The notes: generated from the letters alone by a model not told the origin. A stretch of DNA of 30,015 nt from CAIOSQ01 sp964434345 (GCA_964434345.1 CAYSUY010000029.1:1-30015); one strand, 5' to 3'. Shown: positions 8,408-16,204, counted from the first letter of the stretch. Translations and numbers: made by a program.

Positions 8408-9928
8408 TCAGTCGAGCCGCGCGTCGTGCAGCTTCACGACGCCGCGCGGCGACGGAACCCAGTCCTTGAGCCTGCGGCTGGCGCCGTAGACGTCCTGCGG
8501 CAGCCACAGATAAAGCAGCGGCGCCTCGCGATGAATGATCGCCTGCGCATCCTGGTACATCCGCGAGCGCGCCTCGACGTCGATCTCCGTGTCCGCGGCG
8601 GTCAGCAGACGGTCGACCTCCGCGTTGCTGTAGCCGGAGAAATTGCCGCGATCGCGGCTCTTCAGAACGGGGTTGAAGATCCCGACCGGATCGAGCGCCC
8701 CGTCGCCCCAGGAGCGGAAATACATCTGCCGGTCGTGCTTCGCCGGATCCTTCCACATGTCGGAGAGCGCCGTCGCCTCCCAGAGCTGCACCTTCGCGCG
8801 AATGCCGGCCTGCGTGAGCATCTGGGCCACGACCTCCGCCTGCTCCTTGAAGGCGTTGGTGACGTCGAGCGTGACATCGACCCCGTTGGGGTGACCGGCC
8901 TCGGCGAGCAGGGCGCGCGCCCGTGCCACGTCGTGCGCGTAGGGCTTCAGCGACGCGTTGTAGCCGTAGGAATCCGGGCTGATCAGCGTCGCCAGCGGCA
9001 CCGCGAGGCCGTTGAGCAGACGGTCGATGATCAATTGCCGGTTGATCGCATGGTTTGCCGCCTGGCGCACGCGCGGGTCGTTGAAGGGCGGCTTCACGTT
9101 GTTGAGGTCGATGAAGAAGCTGCGCGTGCCGTTGGTGCGCAGGACCTGCGTGCGCGGGTTCGCCTCGATCTGGCGGATCGCGTGGTGGGGCAATTCGTCG
9201 ATCAGGTCGACCTCGCCCGCGAGCAGCGCGGCGACGCGCGAGGCGGGCTCGGGAATGATCCTGAAGATGACGCGGTCGACGCGCGCCGGCCCGACCGGGA
9301 GCAGGTCCGGCGACCCGCCGTAATAGCCGGGAAAGCGCTCGAGGATCAGCGAATCGCCGCGTCGCCACTCGGTCAGCTTGAACGGCCCCGTCCCCATCGC
9401 CTGCGTCGCCATGCCGTCGGTCCTGACCTTCTCGACGAAGGCCTTGCTGACGACCTGGTTGAACGGGATGTAGGCGCGGAAGATCGGCCAGGGGCTGGAG
9501 AGCCTGAAACGGACCGTGTGGGAATCGACGACGATCGTCTCGGCGACCGGTCCGACCAGGCTCTGACGCGGGCTGGTCTTGCCATCCATCGCGTTCGCCT
9601 TGGTCAGCCGGTCATAGGTGAACTTGACGTCCTCGGCCGTCATCTCGCTGCCGTCGTGGAAGCGCACGCCGCGGCGCAGCTTCGCCTCCCAGGTCGTGGC
9701 GTCGATCTGGGTGACGCTCTCCGCCAGTTCCGGCACGAGCTTCATGTCGTCGGTGCGCGCGACCAGCGCGTCATAGACGTTGAGCAACGCGCTCTCGGTC
9801 ACGCGGCTGCGGTGATTGCCAGGGTCGAGCGTGACGATGTCCGACGAATAGCCGACGCGAAGATCCGCCGCCTGGGCCGGCGCGACGAGCGCCATCGCCG
9901 CAACCGCGGCCAGCCAAGTCCTGCGCAT
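8408..9928 (-). CDS. Periplasmic peptide-type ABC transporter substrate-binding protein
   Basis: A 506-residue family 5 solute-binding protein, the specificity component of the importer. Residues 1-21 look like a Sec signal peptide (MRRTW then an Ala-rich core, cleavage after AQA), so the mature protein is periplasmic; there is no lipobox. The mature start DLRVGYSSDIVTLDPGNH and the WEAKLRRGVRFHDGSEMTAEDVKFTYDRL region are diagnostic of family 5. It is the first gene after the LysR-type regulator, with a GGGGAGG Shine-Dalgarno element and a good promoter upstream, so it probably leads the transport operon and is the most highly expressed member. The ligand may be a peptide or another amide-like solute; the family is too broad to say. 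Confidence 0.95.
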   Translation of the reverse strand: MRRTWLAAVAAMALVAPAQAADLRVGYSSDIVTLDPGNHRSRVTESALLNVYDALVARTDDMKLVPELAESVTQIDATTWEAKLRRGVRFHDGSEMTAEDVKFTYDRLTKANAMDGKTSPRQSLVGPVAETIVVDSHTVRFRLSSPWPIFRAYIPFNQVVSKAFVEKVRTDGMATQAMGTGPFKLTEWRRGDSLILERFPGYYGGSPDLLPVGPARVDRVIFRIIPEPASRVAALLAGEVDLIDELPHHAIRQIEANPRTQVLRTNGTRSFFIDLNNVKPPFNDPRVRQAANHAINRQLIIDRLLNGLAVPLATLISPDSYGYNASLKPYAHDVARARALLAEAGHPNGVDVTLDVTNAFKEQAEVVAQMLTQAGIRAKVQLWEATALSDMWKDPAKHDRQMYFRSWGDGALDPVGIFNPVLKSRDRGNFSGYSNAEVDRLLTAADTEIDVEARSRMYQDAQAIIHREAPLLYLWLPQDVYGASRRLKDWVPSPRGVVKLHDARLD

Positions 9929-9960
9929 GACGTCCTCCCCTTGATTGTCTTGAGCCGCCG

Positions 9961-9988
9961 ATTATTCGAAGGGCGGAGGACTGGTCAA
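9961..9988 (-). promoter_or_regulatory. Candidate promoter of the ABC transporter operon
   Basis: On the minus strand TTGACC (9983-9988) and AATAAT (9961-9966) are separated by 16 bases, each one mismatch from the sigma70 consensus. This predicts a start near 9953 and a leader of about 25 bases ending in a strong GGGGAGG ribosome binding site at about 9934-9940. The LysR box lies about 80 bases upstream of the predicted start. Confidence 0.55.
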
Positions 9989-10023
9989 GTTTTCCGGTCG
10001 AAATGAAGGTTCTGTAGCCAGTT

Positions 10024-10053
10024 CGATAGTTTCCTTCTATCGGCTGTCGATAG
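10024..10053. promoter_or_regulatory. LysR-type regulator binding site with three half-sites
   Basis: CGATAG (10024-10029), CTATCG (10037-10042) and CGATAG (10048-10053) form two overlapping inverted repeats. The first pair, GATAG-N7-CTATC, contains the classical LysR T-N11-A motif (T at 10027, A at 10039). The third half-site ends two bases before the lysR stop codon. The position upstream of the promoter at 9961-9988 suits activation of the transporter operon. Recognition by this particular regulator is inferred. Confidence 0.55.
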
Positions 10054-10054
10054 A

Positions 10055-10981
10055 TCAGCAACGCGGCGCGGCGTGCTCCGGCAATCCGATCTCCAGATTG
10101 GGCTCTGCCGCGATCGTCTCGAGCGCGATGTCGAGCACCGCCTTCGCGGGCAGCGACGCGGTGCCGCCGGCGATCGCCGCGAAATACTCGAGCGCGGGCA
10201 AGGGCGGCGCGGTGTCGATCAGGCGCAGGCTGCCCTCCGCGAGTTCGCGCGCCGCGAGACGCGGCGGCGCGATCGCGACGCCGAGCCCGGCACGCGCGAG
10301 TTGCAGCCGCGTCTGAAGGATGGTGCAGCCATTGTGGCGGCGCGGCTCCACACCGGCGGCGCGGAACCAATCGAGCGCCAGCGTGTGCAGGAAGCTGCCG
10401 CGCGAATCGGTGATGATCGGGATCTCGGCAAGATCGGCCGGCCCCAGCGGACCCGTGGGCAGCAGCAGATCGGGACTGCGCAGCCATGCCATCGGCGCGC
10501 GCGTCAGCGGTCGCGTCGCGATCCCCGGATCGGCGAGCGGTCCCGCGAGGAAGGCAAGGTCGAGTTCGCCGCGCAGCAACTGCGCGCGCAGGCTCTCCGA
10601 TGCGTCGACGACGAACTCGGCCTCGATGCCCGGATAGGCCTGGGCCAGGCGCTTCATCGCCCGCGGCATCCAGGTGACCGCCGGCACGCTGGTGACGCCG
10701 AAGCGCACGCGCCCGCGCAGCGCCTCGCGCTCGCCGACGCGCTGGCCGATCTCGTCCGCCAACTCGATCATCCGCGCCGCGTAAGGCAGAAGGTCGCGCC
10801 CCTTCGCCGTCGGGCGCAGGCCGCGTCCGCTGCGCTCGAACAGGGCCACGCCCAGATGCCGCTCGAGTTCGTGCACCCGCGCCGAGACCGAGGGCTGCGC
10901 GACGTGCAGATGCCGCGCGGCCGCGTGGAAGCTGCCCAGCCGCGCGATCCAGTAGAACGCCTCGAGTTGCCGCAGCGTCAT
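10055..10981 (-). CDS. LysR-family transcriptional regulator
   Basis: A 308-residue LysR-type regulator. The N-terminal winged helix-turn-helix is clear (residues 1-60, LRQLEAFYWIARLGSFHAAARHLHVAQPSVSARVHELE). The effector-binding domain spans about 90-295. Family members bind a small metabolite and activate or repress nearby operons. Here the gene lies directly upstream of the binding-protein gene in the same direction, not divergent, with a T-N11-A box and promoter in between. The best inference is that it controls the importer / hydrolase / AtuA operon in response to its substrate. The ATG at 10979-10981 follows the racemase-family stop by 10 bases, so lysR is probably co-transcribed with that gene. 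Confidence 0.93.
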   Translation of the reverse strand: MTLRQLEAFYWIARLGSFHAAARHLHVAQPSVSARVHELERHLGVALFERSGRGLRPTAKGRDLLPYAARMIELADEIGQRVGEREALRGRVRFGVTSVPAVTWMPRAMKRLAQAYPGIEAEFVVDASESLRAQLLRGELDLAFLAGPLADPGIATRPLTRAPMAWLRSPDLLLPTGPLGPADLAEIPIITDSRGSFLHTLALDWFRAAGVEPRRHNGCTILQTRLQLARAGLGVAIAPPRLAARELAEGSLRLIDTAPPLPALEYFAAIAGGTASLPAKAVLDIALETIAAEPNLEIGLPEHAAPRC

Positions 10982-10991
10982 GGCGCGCGCG

Positions 10992-11774
10992 TCACAGCGC
11001 GAAGAGACTGCCCCACCGCGGAACGGGATCGCGGTAGCCGGCGAGCCGCAGCGCGTGCCAGGCCATCGCATGGTTGGAGGCGGTCGCGGGCTTGCCGATC
11101 GCCTGCTCCAGCGGCGCGACGATGCCCGCGGCGCGAAAGCTCGAGCAACTGATGAAGACCCCGTCGACCGCCGGCGACCGGCCGAGCTCGATCGCCGCCT
11201 CCAGCAGCGTGTCGGGCGTGATCGAGGCCGCGACGAGATCGTCGGGTTCGTTGAACGAGCCCATCGCGGGGACCGCGATGCCATGCGCCTCGACATGCGC
11301 GCGCATGCGGTCGTTGATCGCCTGCATGTAGGGCGTCAGCAGGGCCGTGCGCCGCACGCCGAGCGCACGCAGCGCCTCGATTCCCGCGCGCATCGGCGAG
11401 GTCACGGGAATGCCGGGGCGATGGCGATGCACCTCGCGCGCGACGAAATCCTCGCCCAGCACCATCGCGCCGGAGGTGCAGGCGAAGGCCACCGCGTCGA
11501 GGCGCGGGTCGTTCGGCAGGATCAGCCGGGTCGCCGGGGCGATCTCCGCACCCAGCGCGGCCAGCGTATCGGGGGTGATCTGCGCGTCGTTCCAGATCCG
11601 CGCGACATGGAACGCGACACCGTCGAGCGCGAGAATCTCGCGCCACTCCGCTTCCATCGTGTGGTCGGTCGCCAGCACGATCGCGCCGATCCTGGCGCGC
11701 GCACCCGTGCCGGAATCCGCGCGGTACGGCATGTGGGAGAGATCGAGGACGAGCGGCGACGGGGTCTCGGTCAT
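10992..11774 (-). CDS. Maleate isomerase / Asp-Glu racemase superfamily protein
   Basis: A 260-residue cytoplasmic protein of the Asp/Glu/hydantoin racemase superfamily, closest in pattern to maleate cis-trans isomerases and arylmalonate decarboxylases. Two cysteines sit at the positions expected for a two-base mechanism: Cys99 in FACTSGAM and Cys210 in FISCSSFRA. Having both favours an isomerase or racemase over a one-cysteine decarboxylase. No signal peptide or membrane segment is present. It starts six bases after the DUF1194 stop, with a GGGAG element inside that gene, and ends 10 bases before lysR. Its likely role is isomerisation of a small acid in the same pathway as the transporter cassette, but its transcription may come from the envelope operon upstream. 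Confidence 0.85.
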   Translation of the reverse strand: MTETPSPLVLDLSHMPYRADSGTGARARIGAIVLATDHTMEAEWREILALDGVAFHVARIWNDAQITPDTLAALGAEIAPATRLILPNDPRLDAVAFACTSGAMVLGEDFVAREVHRHRPGIPVTSPMRAGIEALRALGVRRTALLTPYMQAINDRMRAHVEAHGIAVPAMGSFNEPDDLVAASITPDTLLEAAIELGRSPAVDGVFISCSSFRAAGIVAPLEQAIGKPATASNHAMAWHALRLAGYRDPVPRWGSLFAL

Positions 11775-11780
11775 GGATCG

Positions 11781-12581
11781 TCATCTCCCGGGGTCGGTCG
11801 GTTCCTGCTCGGCGGCGCGGCCACCGCGCGCGACCATGGTCGCGGGACCGTGCGTCCCGGCGATCTCGCGCATCAGCTTGTTGCGGATCGCGAAGGCGAA
11901 GCTGTCGAAATCCTCCGCCACCATCAAGAACGCGCCGGGGCCGCCGATGACGTGGTCGCGATAGTGCTGGTCGACCGGCTGCTGGTCGAGACGACGCCAG
12001 CCGCCCGGCGTCGGACGATCATTGACGATCGCGAGCCCGTTGATGGTGATGCCCAGCGCGACCGCCTCGTCGCGTGCCTGGCTCGCCGGCCGGCCATTGT
12101 TGTTCGCGCCGTCGCCGGAGATGTCGATCACGCGCCGCGCGCCGCGCTGTCCGCCGGCGCCGAACAACGAGCGCGAGAAGTCGATCGCGCCGGAAATGGA
12201 GGTCCAGTTGAAGGACAGCTTGGGCGCCGCGAGGATCGCGTCGGCGAAGGCCGCGCTGCTCTCCTCGTCGCGGATCACGGTCCAGGGCACGATCACCCGC
12301 TGGTGATGGGAGCCCGCCCATTCGACCATGGTGACGGCGATGCGCCCCTGCGCACCGCCCCTGATCGCGGCGACGATCGCCGGATGCAGGAAGGCGCCGG
12401 CATAGCCCTGGCGCTGCAACTCCAGTTCCTCGTCGTCCATGCTGCGCGACACGTCGATGGCCAGAACGAGTTCGAGGTCGAGTTCGGCCTCGCGCGCCGG
12501 CGCGACGGTCGCCGCGCCGAACCCGGCGAGGGCCGCGCAGACCAGGGCCGCGCAGACCAGGATGGCGCGGCGCGCGATCAT
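11781..12581 (-). CDS. DUF1194 family protein with von Willebrand A-like domain, exported
   Basis: A 266-residue DUF1194 protein. Residues 1-30 form a signal peptide (MIARRAILV, then an Ala-rich core, cleavage probably after VAPA). The mature protein begins with a von Willebrand factor A-like fold whose metal-binding DxSxS motif is intact (Asp43, Ser45, Ser47 in AIDVSRSMDDEE). The later segment VIDISGDGANNNGRPAS is the typical second signature of DUF1194. The function of the family is unknown; it probably binds a protein partner in a metal-dependent way in the periplasm. The ATG at 12579-12581 overlaps the stop of the preceding lipoprotein gene by four bases, making that lipoprotein the obvious candidate partner. 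A 15-base tandem duplication lies in the signal-peptide codons. Confidence 0.85.
   Translation of the reverse strand: MIARRAILVCAALVCAALAGFGAATVAPAREAELDLELVLAIDVSRSMDDEELELQRQGYAGAFLHPAIVAAIRGGAQGRIAVTMVEWAGSHHQRVIVPWTVIRDEESSAAFADAILAAPKLSFNWTSISGAIDFSRSLFGAGGQRGARRVIDISGDGANNNGRPASQARDEAVALGITINGLAIVNDRPTPGGWRRLDQQPVDQHYRDHVIGGPGAFLMVAEDFDSFAFAIRNKLMREIAGTHGPATMVARGGRAAEQEPTDPGR
12530..12559 (-). repeat. In-frame 15-base tandem duplication in the DUF1194 signal peptide
   Basis: Two perfect head-to-tail copies of a 15-base unit (12530-12544 and 12545-12559) duplicate five codons and produce the repeated VCAAL in the hydrophobic core of the signal peptide. It is length-neutral to the frame. 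Confidence 0.8.
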
Positions 12582-13426
12582 TGCGCCGGCCGCGCGCGGG
12601 TGCGCGCGACGAGATCGACGATGCCTTGCGTCGCGCTTTCGGCGATCGCCGTCGCGACCTCGCCCCAGACCTGCGACAGGACCGATGCGGGCACCTCGTT
12701 CTGCTGCGACAGGCGCCCGAGTTCCGCGCCGTCTCCGCCAAGCACGCGCCAGACGACCTCGACCGCGACCTTCGCCTCGGGCCGGTCGCGAAAGGCGACG
12801 CCGCCCGCGAGCACCACGGCGCCGGGCGCCGGTCCCTCCGCGATCTCCAGCCGCGCGCGGCGCAGCCAGAACGCGATCGCCGCCTCCAGGGCGGCGGATT
12901 GCGCCGGCGGCAGGCCACCGACGCGCCCGATATGGACTGCCGGCATCCCGCGCTGACGCGCGCGCTCGGGATCGAGTTCGGCCGCGACACGCTCGGCGAG
13001 CGCGCGCATCGCCGTGCGCCGCGCCGGCGTGTCGGTGACCAGATCGCGCGGCCGCACCGGGATCTCGTAGGTGCCGATATCCGTGCCGGCACCGTTGGAG
13101 AGCCAGAGGATCAAGGTCCCCTGCCCGCCCGCCGCCTGTTCGAGATAGCTCGACAGCACGGGACTGGCGCGATTGCCTGCGCCGTTATGCGCCACCACGT
13201 CCACGCCGCGCAGCGCGGCGGCAAGCGCGACCGCGAATTCCTGCGATTGCGCGTCGTCGTCGACGCCCGAAAGCGGCATGACCACGACCCCGGCATGCTC
13301 GGCGCGCTGCAGCAGCGGATTGCCGAGCGACTTGTCGTCGGGCTGGAAGGGTCGGGGCAGGTTGCCGCACGCCGCAAGGACGAGCAGCGCGAGGACCGCG
13401 ACGGGCGCCGCGCTAGAAAAGCGCAC
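12578..13426 (-). CDS. Putative lipoprotein of unknown function
   Basis: A 282-residue predicted lipoprotein with a GTG start. The signal peptide MRFSSAAPVAVLALLVLAAC ends in a good lipobox with Cys20 as the acylated residue, and Gly21-Asn22 follow. With no Asp at position +2, outer-membrane sorting is likely in a Lol system. I do not recognise the mature domain. It contains a segment about a newly formed scaffold (GVVVMPLSGVDDDAQSQEFAVALAAALRG) that resembles proteins acting on a small-molecule or peptide scaffold, and a C-terminal region with VWGEVATAIAESATQGIVDLVA. The GTG has only a weak ribosome binding site, so expression may be coupled to the overlapping short ORF upstream. Its stop overlaps the DUF1194 start (ATGA), suggesting a two-protein envelope module. 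Confidence 0.75.
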   Translation of the reverse strand: MRFSSAAPVAVLALLVLAACGNLPRPFQPDDKSLGNPLLQRAEHAGVVVMPLSGVDDDAQSQEFAVALAAALRGVDVVAHNGAGNRASPVLSSYLEQAAGGQGTLILWLSNGAGTDIGTYEIPVRPRDLVTDTPARRTAMRALAERVAAELDPERARQRGMPAVHIGRVGGLPPAQSAALEAAIAFWLRRARLEIAEGPAPGAVVLAGGVAFRDRPEAKVAVEVVWRVLGGDGAELGRLSQQNEVPASVLSQVWGEVATAIAESATQGIVDLVARTRARPAQ

Positions 13427-13481
13427 AGGATGCCACCGACAGCAGCAGGGCGAAGGCGGCGAGCATGAAGAGATGCGGCAT
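13413..13481 (-). CDS. Short ORF of 22 codons with a lipobox, possible leader peptide or micro-lipoprotein
   Basis: Between pgeF and the lipoprotein gene lies an ATG (13479-13481) with a strong GAGGGGGG ribosome binding site placed directly at the pgeF stop codon, 8 bases away. It encodes a 22-residue peptide that is almost entirely a signal sequence: MPHLFM, a Leu/Ala-rich core, and the lipobox VASC, leaving only four residues from the Cys onward. It ends with TAG at 13413-13415, inside the start of the lipoprotein gene in another frame. It could be a real micro-lipoprotein, a leader that couples translation to the weak GTG start of the next gene, or chance. Only sequence features support it. 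Confidence 0.35.
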   Translation of the reverse strand: MPHLFMLAAFALLLSVASCALF

Positions 13482-13489
13482 CGCCCCCC

Positions 13490-14263
13490 TCACGCCTCCA
13501 GCGCGATCGCCGAAATCTGACGGCCGTAATCATCCTCGCCGCGGTGGCAGGCGCGGCGATAGCTGAAGAAACGCCGCTCTTCCGCGCAGGTGTCGTTCGG
13601 CAGCACCATATGCTCGACGATCCCGCTCGCCATGAGCCGCGACGCGACATAGCCCTTGATGTCGAAGAGATGCTTGCCCGGCGCGGCCGCCGGAAAGAAG
13701 AACACCGCATTGCCGGCATCGGCCTCGAGAAAGGGGGCCGGAAATTCCGGGCCGACCTCGTAGGAGTGGCGGCCGATCGCCGGGCCGACCGCGGCAACGA
13801 TGCGCTCGCGCGTGGCGCCGAGCGCGCACATCGCGACCACCGTCGCCTCGACGATCCCGGACAGCGCCCCGCGCCATCCCGCATGCGCGGCGCCGACGAC
13901 GCGCGCGGTCGCATCGGCGAACAGCACGGGCACGCAATCGGCGGTCAGGATGCCGAGCCCGATCCCCGGCACGCGCGTGACCATCGCGTCGGCACGCGGC
14001 GCATCCTCGCGACGCCAGGGCGTGTCGACCGTCGCGACCGTGGCCGAATGGACCTGATGGGCCGTGATCAGCCGCGCCGGGTCGATCTCGAGCCGCCGCG
14101 CGCAACGCGCGCGGTTCTCGGCGACGCTGGCCGGAACATCGCGGGAGCCGAACCCGCAATTGGCGCTCGCATAGATGCCCTGGCTCACGCCGCCCATGCG
14201 GGTGAAGAAACCATGGGTCACGCCATCGAGACGATTGAGGGTGCCGGTGGTCAGGCGCGGCAT
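13490..14263 (-). CDS. pgeF: Peptidoglycan editing factor PgeF / YfiH-type (DUF152) multicopper-like oxidoreductase fold
   Basis: A 257-residue PgeF (YfiH, formerly called polyphenol oxidase or laccase-domain) protein. In E. coli PgeF removes wrongly incorporated L-Ser from UDP-MurNAc precursors and so safeguards peptidoglycan stem peptides; some relatives also have purine nucleoside activity. The metal-site residues are all present: His72 in HQVHSATV, Cys110 in TADCVPV and His127 in AHAGWRG. The ATG at 14261-14263 is chosen because it follows the midA stop by 13 bases, has a GAGGA element upstream and gives the family start. Longer starts would run into midA. It is cytoplasmic and lies in the hldD-lgt-midA-pgeF envelope run. 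Confidence 0.9.
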   Translation of the reverse strand: MPRLTTGTLNRLDGVTHGFFTRMGGVSQGIYASANCGFGSRDVPASVAENRARCARRLEIDPARLITAHQVHSATVATVDTPWRREDAPRADAMVTRVPGIGLGILTADCVPVLFADATARVVGAAHAGWRGALSGIVEATVVAMCALGATRERIVAAVGPAIGRHSYEVGPEFPAPFLEADAGNAVFFFPAAAPGKHLFDIKGYVASRLMASGIVEHMVLPNDTCAEERRFFSYRRACHRGEDDYGRQISAIALEA

Positions 14264-14276
14264 CGTCGGTGCATCC

Positions 14277-15377
14277 TCATGCGTCGGCGGCCTCGAAACC
14301 GGGCGGCGCGTCCGGGAAACTGGGCGAGGCCAGGGCGAGCGCCTTGAACAGGCGCCCCATTCCCGCCTCGCCCGCCAATCTGGCACATCCACGGTCGATG
14401 GCAATGCGCTGCGCGGGGCTGGCGGCACGCGCCAGCGCGGCGGCGCGGGCATGCAGCCCCAGTCGCGCGAGGAAAATGCCCTGGGGCACCGGCCCCCAGG
14501 CACGCAGCCCGGCGACCCGCGCGCCGCAAGCCAGCGCCGCGAAATCCACATGCGCGGTCAGGTCGACGGCCCCCGGATCCGCCAGCGGATCGGCGTGGCG
14601 GTGACGGCTGACGGCCTGCAGCGTGTCGCCGGTCCCGCTCGCCTGCGGACCGTAATCCACGAACAATGCCGCGCCGCCATGGCGCAGCAGCCGCGTCGCC
14701 AGCCGGCGCACGATCTCATGGGCGGCCTCCGGGACCTCGGCCACGTCGCCGGGGGCCGCGCCCGCCAGATGGGCCGGCTCGAGCGGCGGATCCTGTACGA
14801 CGGGGCCCGGCATGAAGACGAAGCGCCCCTCGGCCAGCCCGACCCGCCGCTCCCGCCACCCATCCGGGTCGCGCAGGAACTGCCGCACCGGCAGCGCATC
14901 GAGGAACTCGTTGGCGAGCACGATGCACGGACCGGCCGGGACGCCGTCGATGTCGGCGTGCCATGTCGCCGGGCGCCCGATCGCGCCGCGCTGGAGGTCG
15001 CGCAGTGCCGGGTTGATCTCGACGAGATGGAGGTCGAGCGCGCGGTGGAAATCCGCGGCGGGCCGCGCCGTCGCGCGCAGCGCGTCGGCCATCAGCGTGC
15101 CGCGGCCCGGCCCGAGTTCGACGAGCCGCACCGGCGATGGCCGGCCAAGCGCCACCCAGGCGGCGACCGCCCAGGCGCCGAGCAATTCGCCGAAGATCTG
15201 GCTGACCTCCGGTGCGGTGGTGAAGTCGCCCCCTGCGCCCACCGGCACGCCCGAGCGGTAATAGCCGTGCTCGGGATCGGCGAGGCAGGCCGCCATCCAC
15301 GCATCGACGCCGATCGGTCCTTCGCGCGCGATCCGCGCCGCAAGACGCGCCGCGAGCGGCGTCGGCGCGACGCTCAT
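14277..15377 (-). CDS. MidA/NDUFAF7-type class I SAM-dependent methyltransferase
   Basis: A 366-residue protein of the DUF185 family. The human relative NDUFAF7 dimethylates an arginine of the NDUFS2 subunit of complex I; the bacterial role is usually inferred to be the same kind of protein arginine methylation. Diagnostic motifs are GDFTTAPEVSQIFGE (from residue 50), the SAM-binding VELGPGRGT (86-94) and NEFLDALPVRQF. The end is Ala-rich. The ATG at 15375-15377 overlaps the lgt stop by four bases. Its place between lgt and pgeF is a common alphaproteobacterial arrangement. No complex I genes are in view, so the substrate is inferred from the family only. Confidence 0.9.
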   Translation of the reverse strand: MSVAPTPLAARLAARIAREGPIGVDAWMAACLADPEHGYYRSGVPVGAGGDFTTAPEVSQIFGELLGAWAVAAWVALGRPSPVRLVELGPGRGTLMADALRATARPAADFHRALDLHLVEINPALRDLQRGAIGRPATWHADIDGVPAGPCIVLANEFLDALPVRQFLRDPDGWRERRVGLAEGRFVFMPGPVVQDPPLEPAHLAGAAPGDVAEVPEAAHEIVRRLATRLLRHGGAALFVDYGPQASGTGDTLQAVSRHRHADPLADPGAVDLTAHVDFAALACGARVAGLRAWGPVPQGIFLARLGLHARAAALARAASPAQRIAIDRGCARLAGEAGMGRLFKALALASPSFPDAPPGFEAADA

Positions 15378-16204
15378 GCCGGCCGCGCGTCCCCGTCCCC
15401 GATCGGCGGACGCGAACGGGCGCGCAGGATCAGGGCGATGCCGGCCAGAAGCATCGGCACGCTCAGAAGCTGGCCCATCGTCGCGCCGGCATAGAGGAAG
15501 CCGAGATGGGCGTCCGGCTCGCGGAAGAACTCGCAGACGATGCGCGCGCAGCCATAGCCGACGAGGAAGCTGCCGGCGACGAGCCCGGGAAAGCGGCGCG
15601 CCGGCGTCCGCAAGGCGAGCCACGCGAGCAGCGCGAAGAGCACGGCGCCCTCGAGCGCGGCCTCGTAGAGCTGGCTCGGGTGGCGCGGCAGCCGGGCCGG
15701 GTCGGTCGGGAAGACCATCGCCCAGGGAACGTCGCCGGGCCGACCGTAGAGTTCCGCGTTGATGAAGTTCGCGACCCGGCCGAAGAACAGGCCGATCGGC
15801 GCCATCAGCGCGACGATGTCGCCGAGCGCGACGACGTCGATGCCGCGGCGCAGGGCGAACAGGACCGTCGCGGCGATCGCGCCGAGCATGCCGCCATGGA
15901 AGGACATGCCGCCCTGCCAGACCGCGAGGATCTCCCCGGGATGGGCCAGGAAATAGGCCGGCTTGTAGAACATGACGTAGCCGAGCCGCCCGCCGAGGAT
16001 GATCCCCAGCGTCACCCAGGTCACGAAGTCGTCGATGTCCGCGCGCGTCGCCACGCGCGGCCGCGTATCCGCGAGACGCAGCGCCAGCCGCCAGCCGATC
16101 ACGATCCCGGCGATGTAGGCCAGCGCATACCAGCGCAGCGCGAAGGGCCCGAGGCGGAAGATCTCCGGCTCGATCGCCGGAAAGGCGAGGACGAGGGGCG
16201 TCAC
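15374..16204 (-). CDS. lgt: Phosphatidylglycerol:prolipoprotein diacylglyceryl transferase
   Basis: Lgt, 276 residues, an inner-membrane enzyme that transfers a diacylglyceryl group from phosphatidylglycerol to the lipobox cysteine of prolipoproteins, the first step of lipoprotein maturation. Visible family features are the N-terminal FAIEP-like start (FPAIEPEIFRLGPFALRWY), the MSFHGGMLGA segment with its conserved His, the signature GRVANFINAELYGRP, and several membrane helices through to the C-terminus. A GTG start at 16202-16204 overlaps the hldD stop (GTGA) and gives the expected N-terminus MTPLVLAFPAIEP. It would serve the two predicted lipoproteins downstream among others, and its lipid donor comes from the pathway of pgsA at 25789-26427. 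Confidence 0.95.
   Translation of the reverse strand: MTPLVLAFPAIEPEIFRLGPFALRWYALAYIAGIVIGWRLALRLADTRPRVATRADIDDFVTWVTLGIILGGRLGYVMFYKPAYFLAHPGEILAVWQGGMSFHGGMLGAIAATVLFALRRGIDVVALGDIVALMAPIGLFFGRVANFINAELYGRPGDVPWAMVFPTDPARLPRHPSQLYEAALEGAVLFALLAWLALRTPARRFPGLVAGSFLVGYGCARIVCEFFREPDAHLGFLYAGATMGQLLSVPMLLAGIALILRARSRPPIGDGDARPA

Noticed and set aside
7877..10006. Open frame of 709 codons on the plus strand
   Set aside because: Antisense to the DppB-like permease and binding-protein genes; low-complexity translation without domains.
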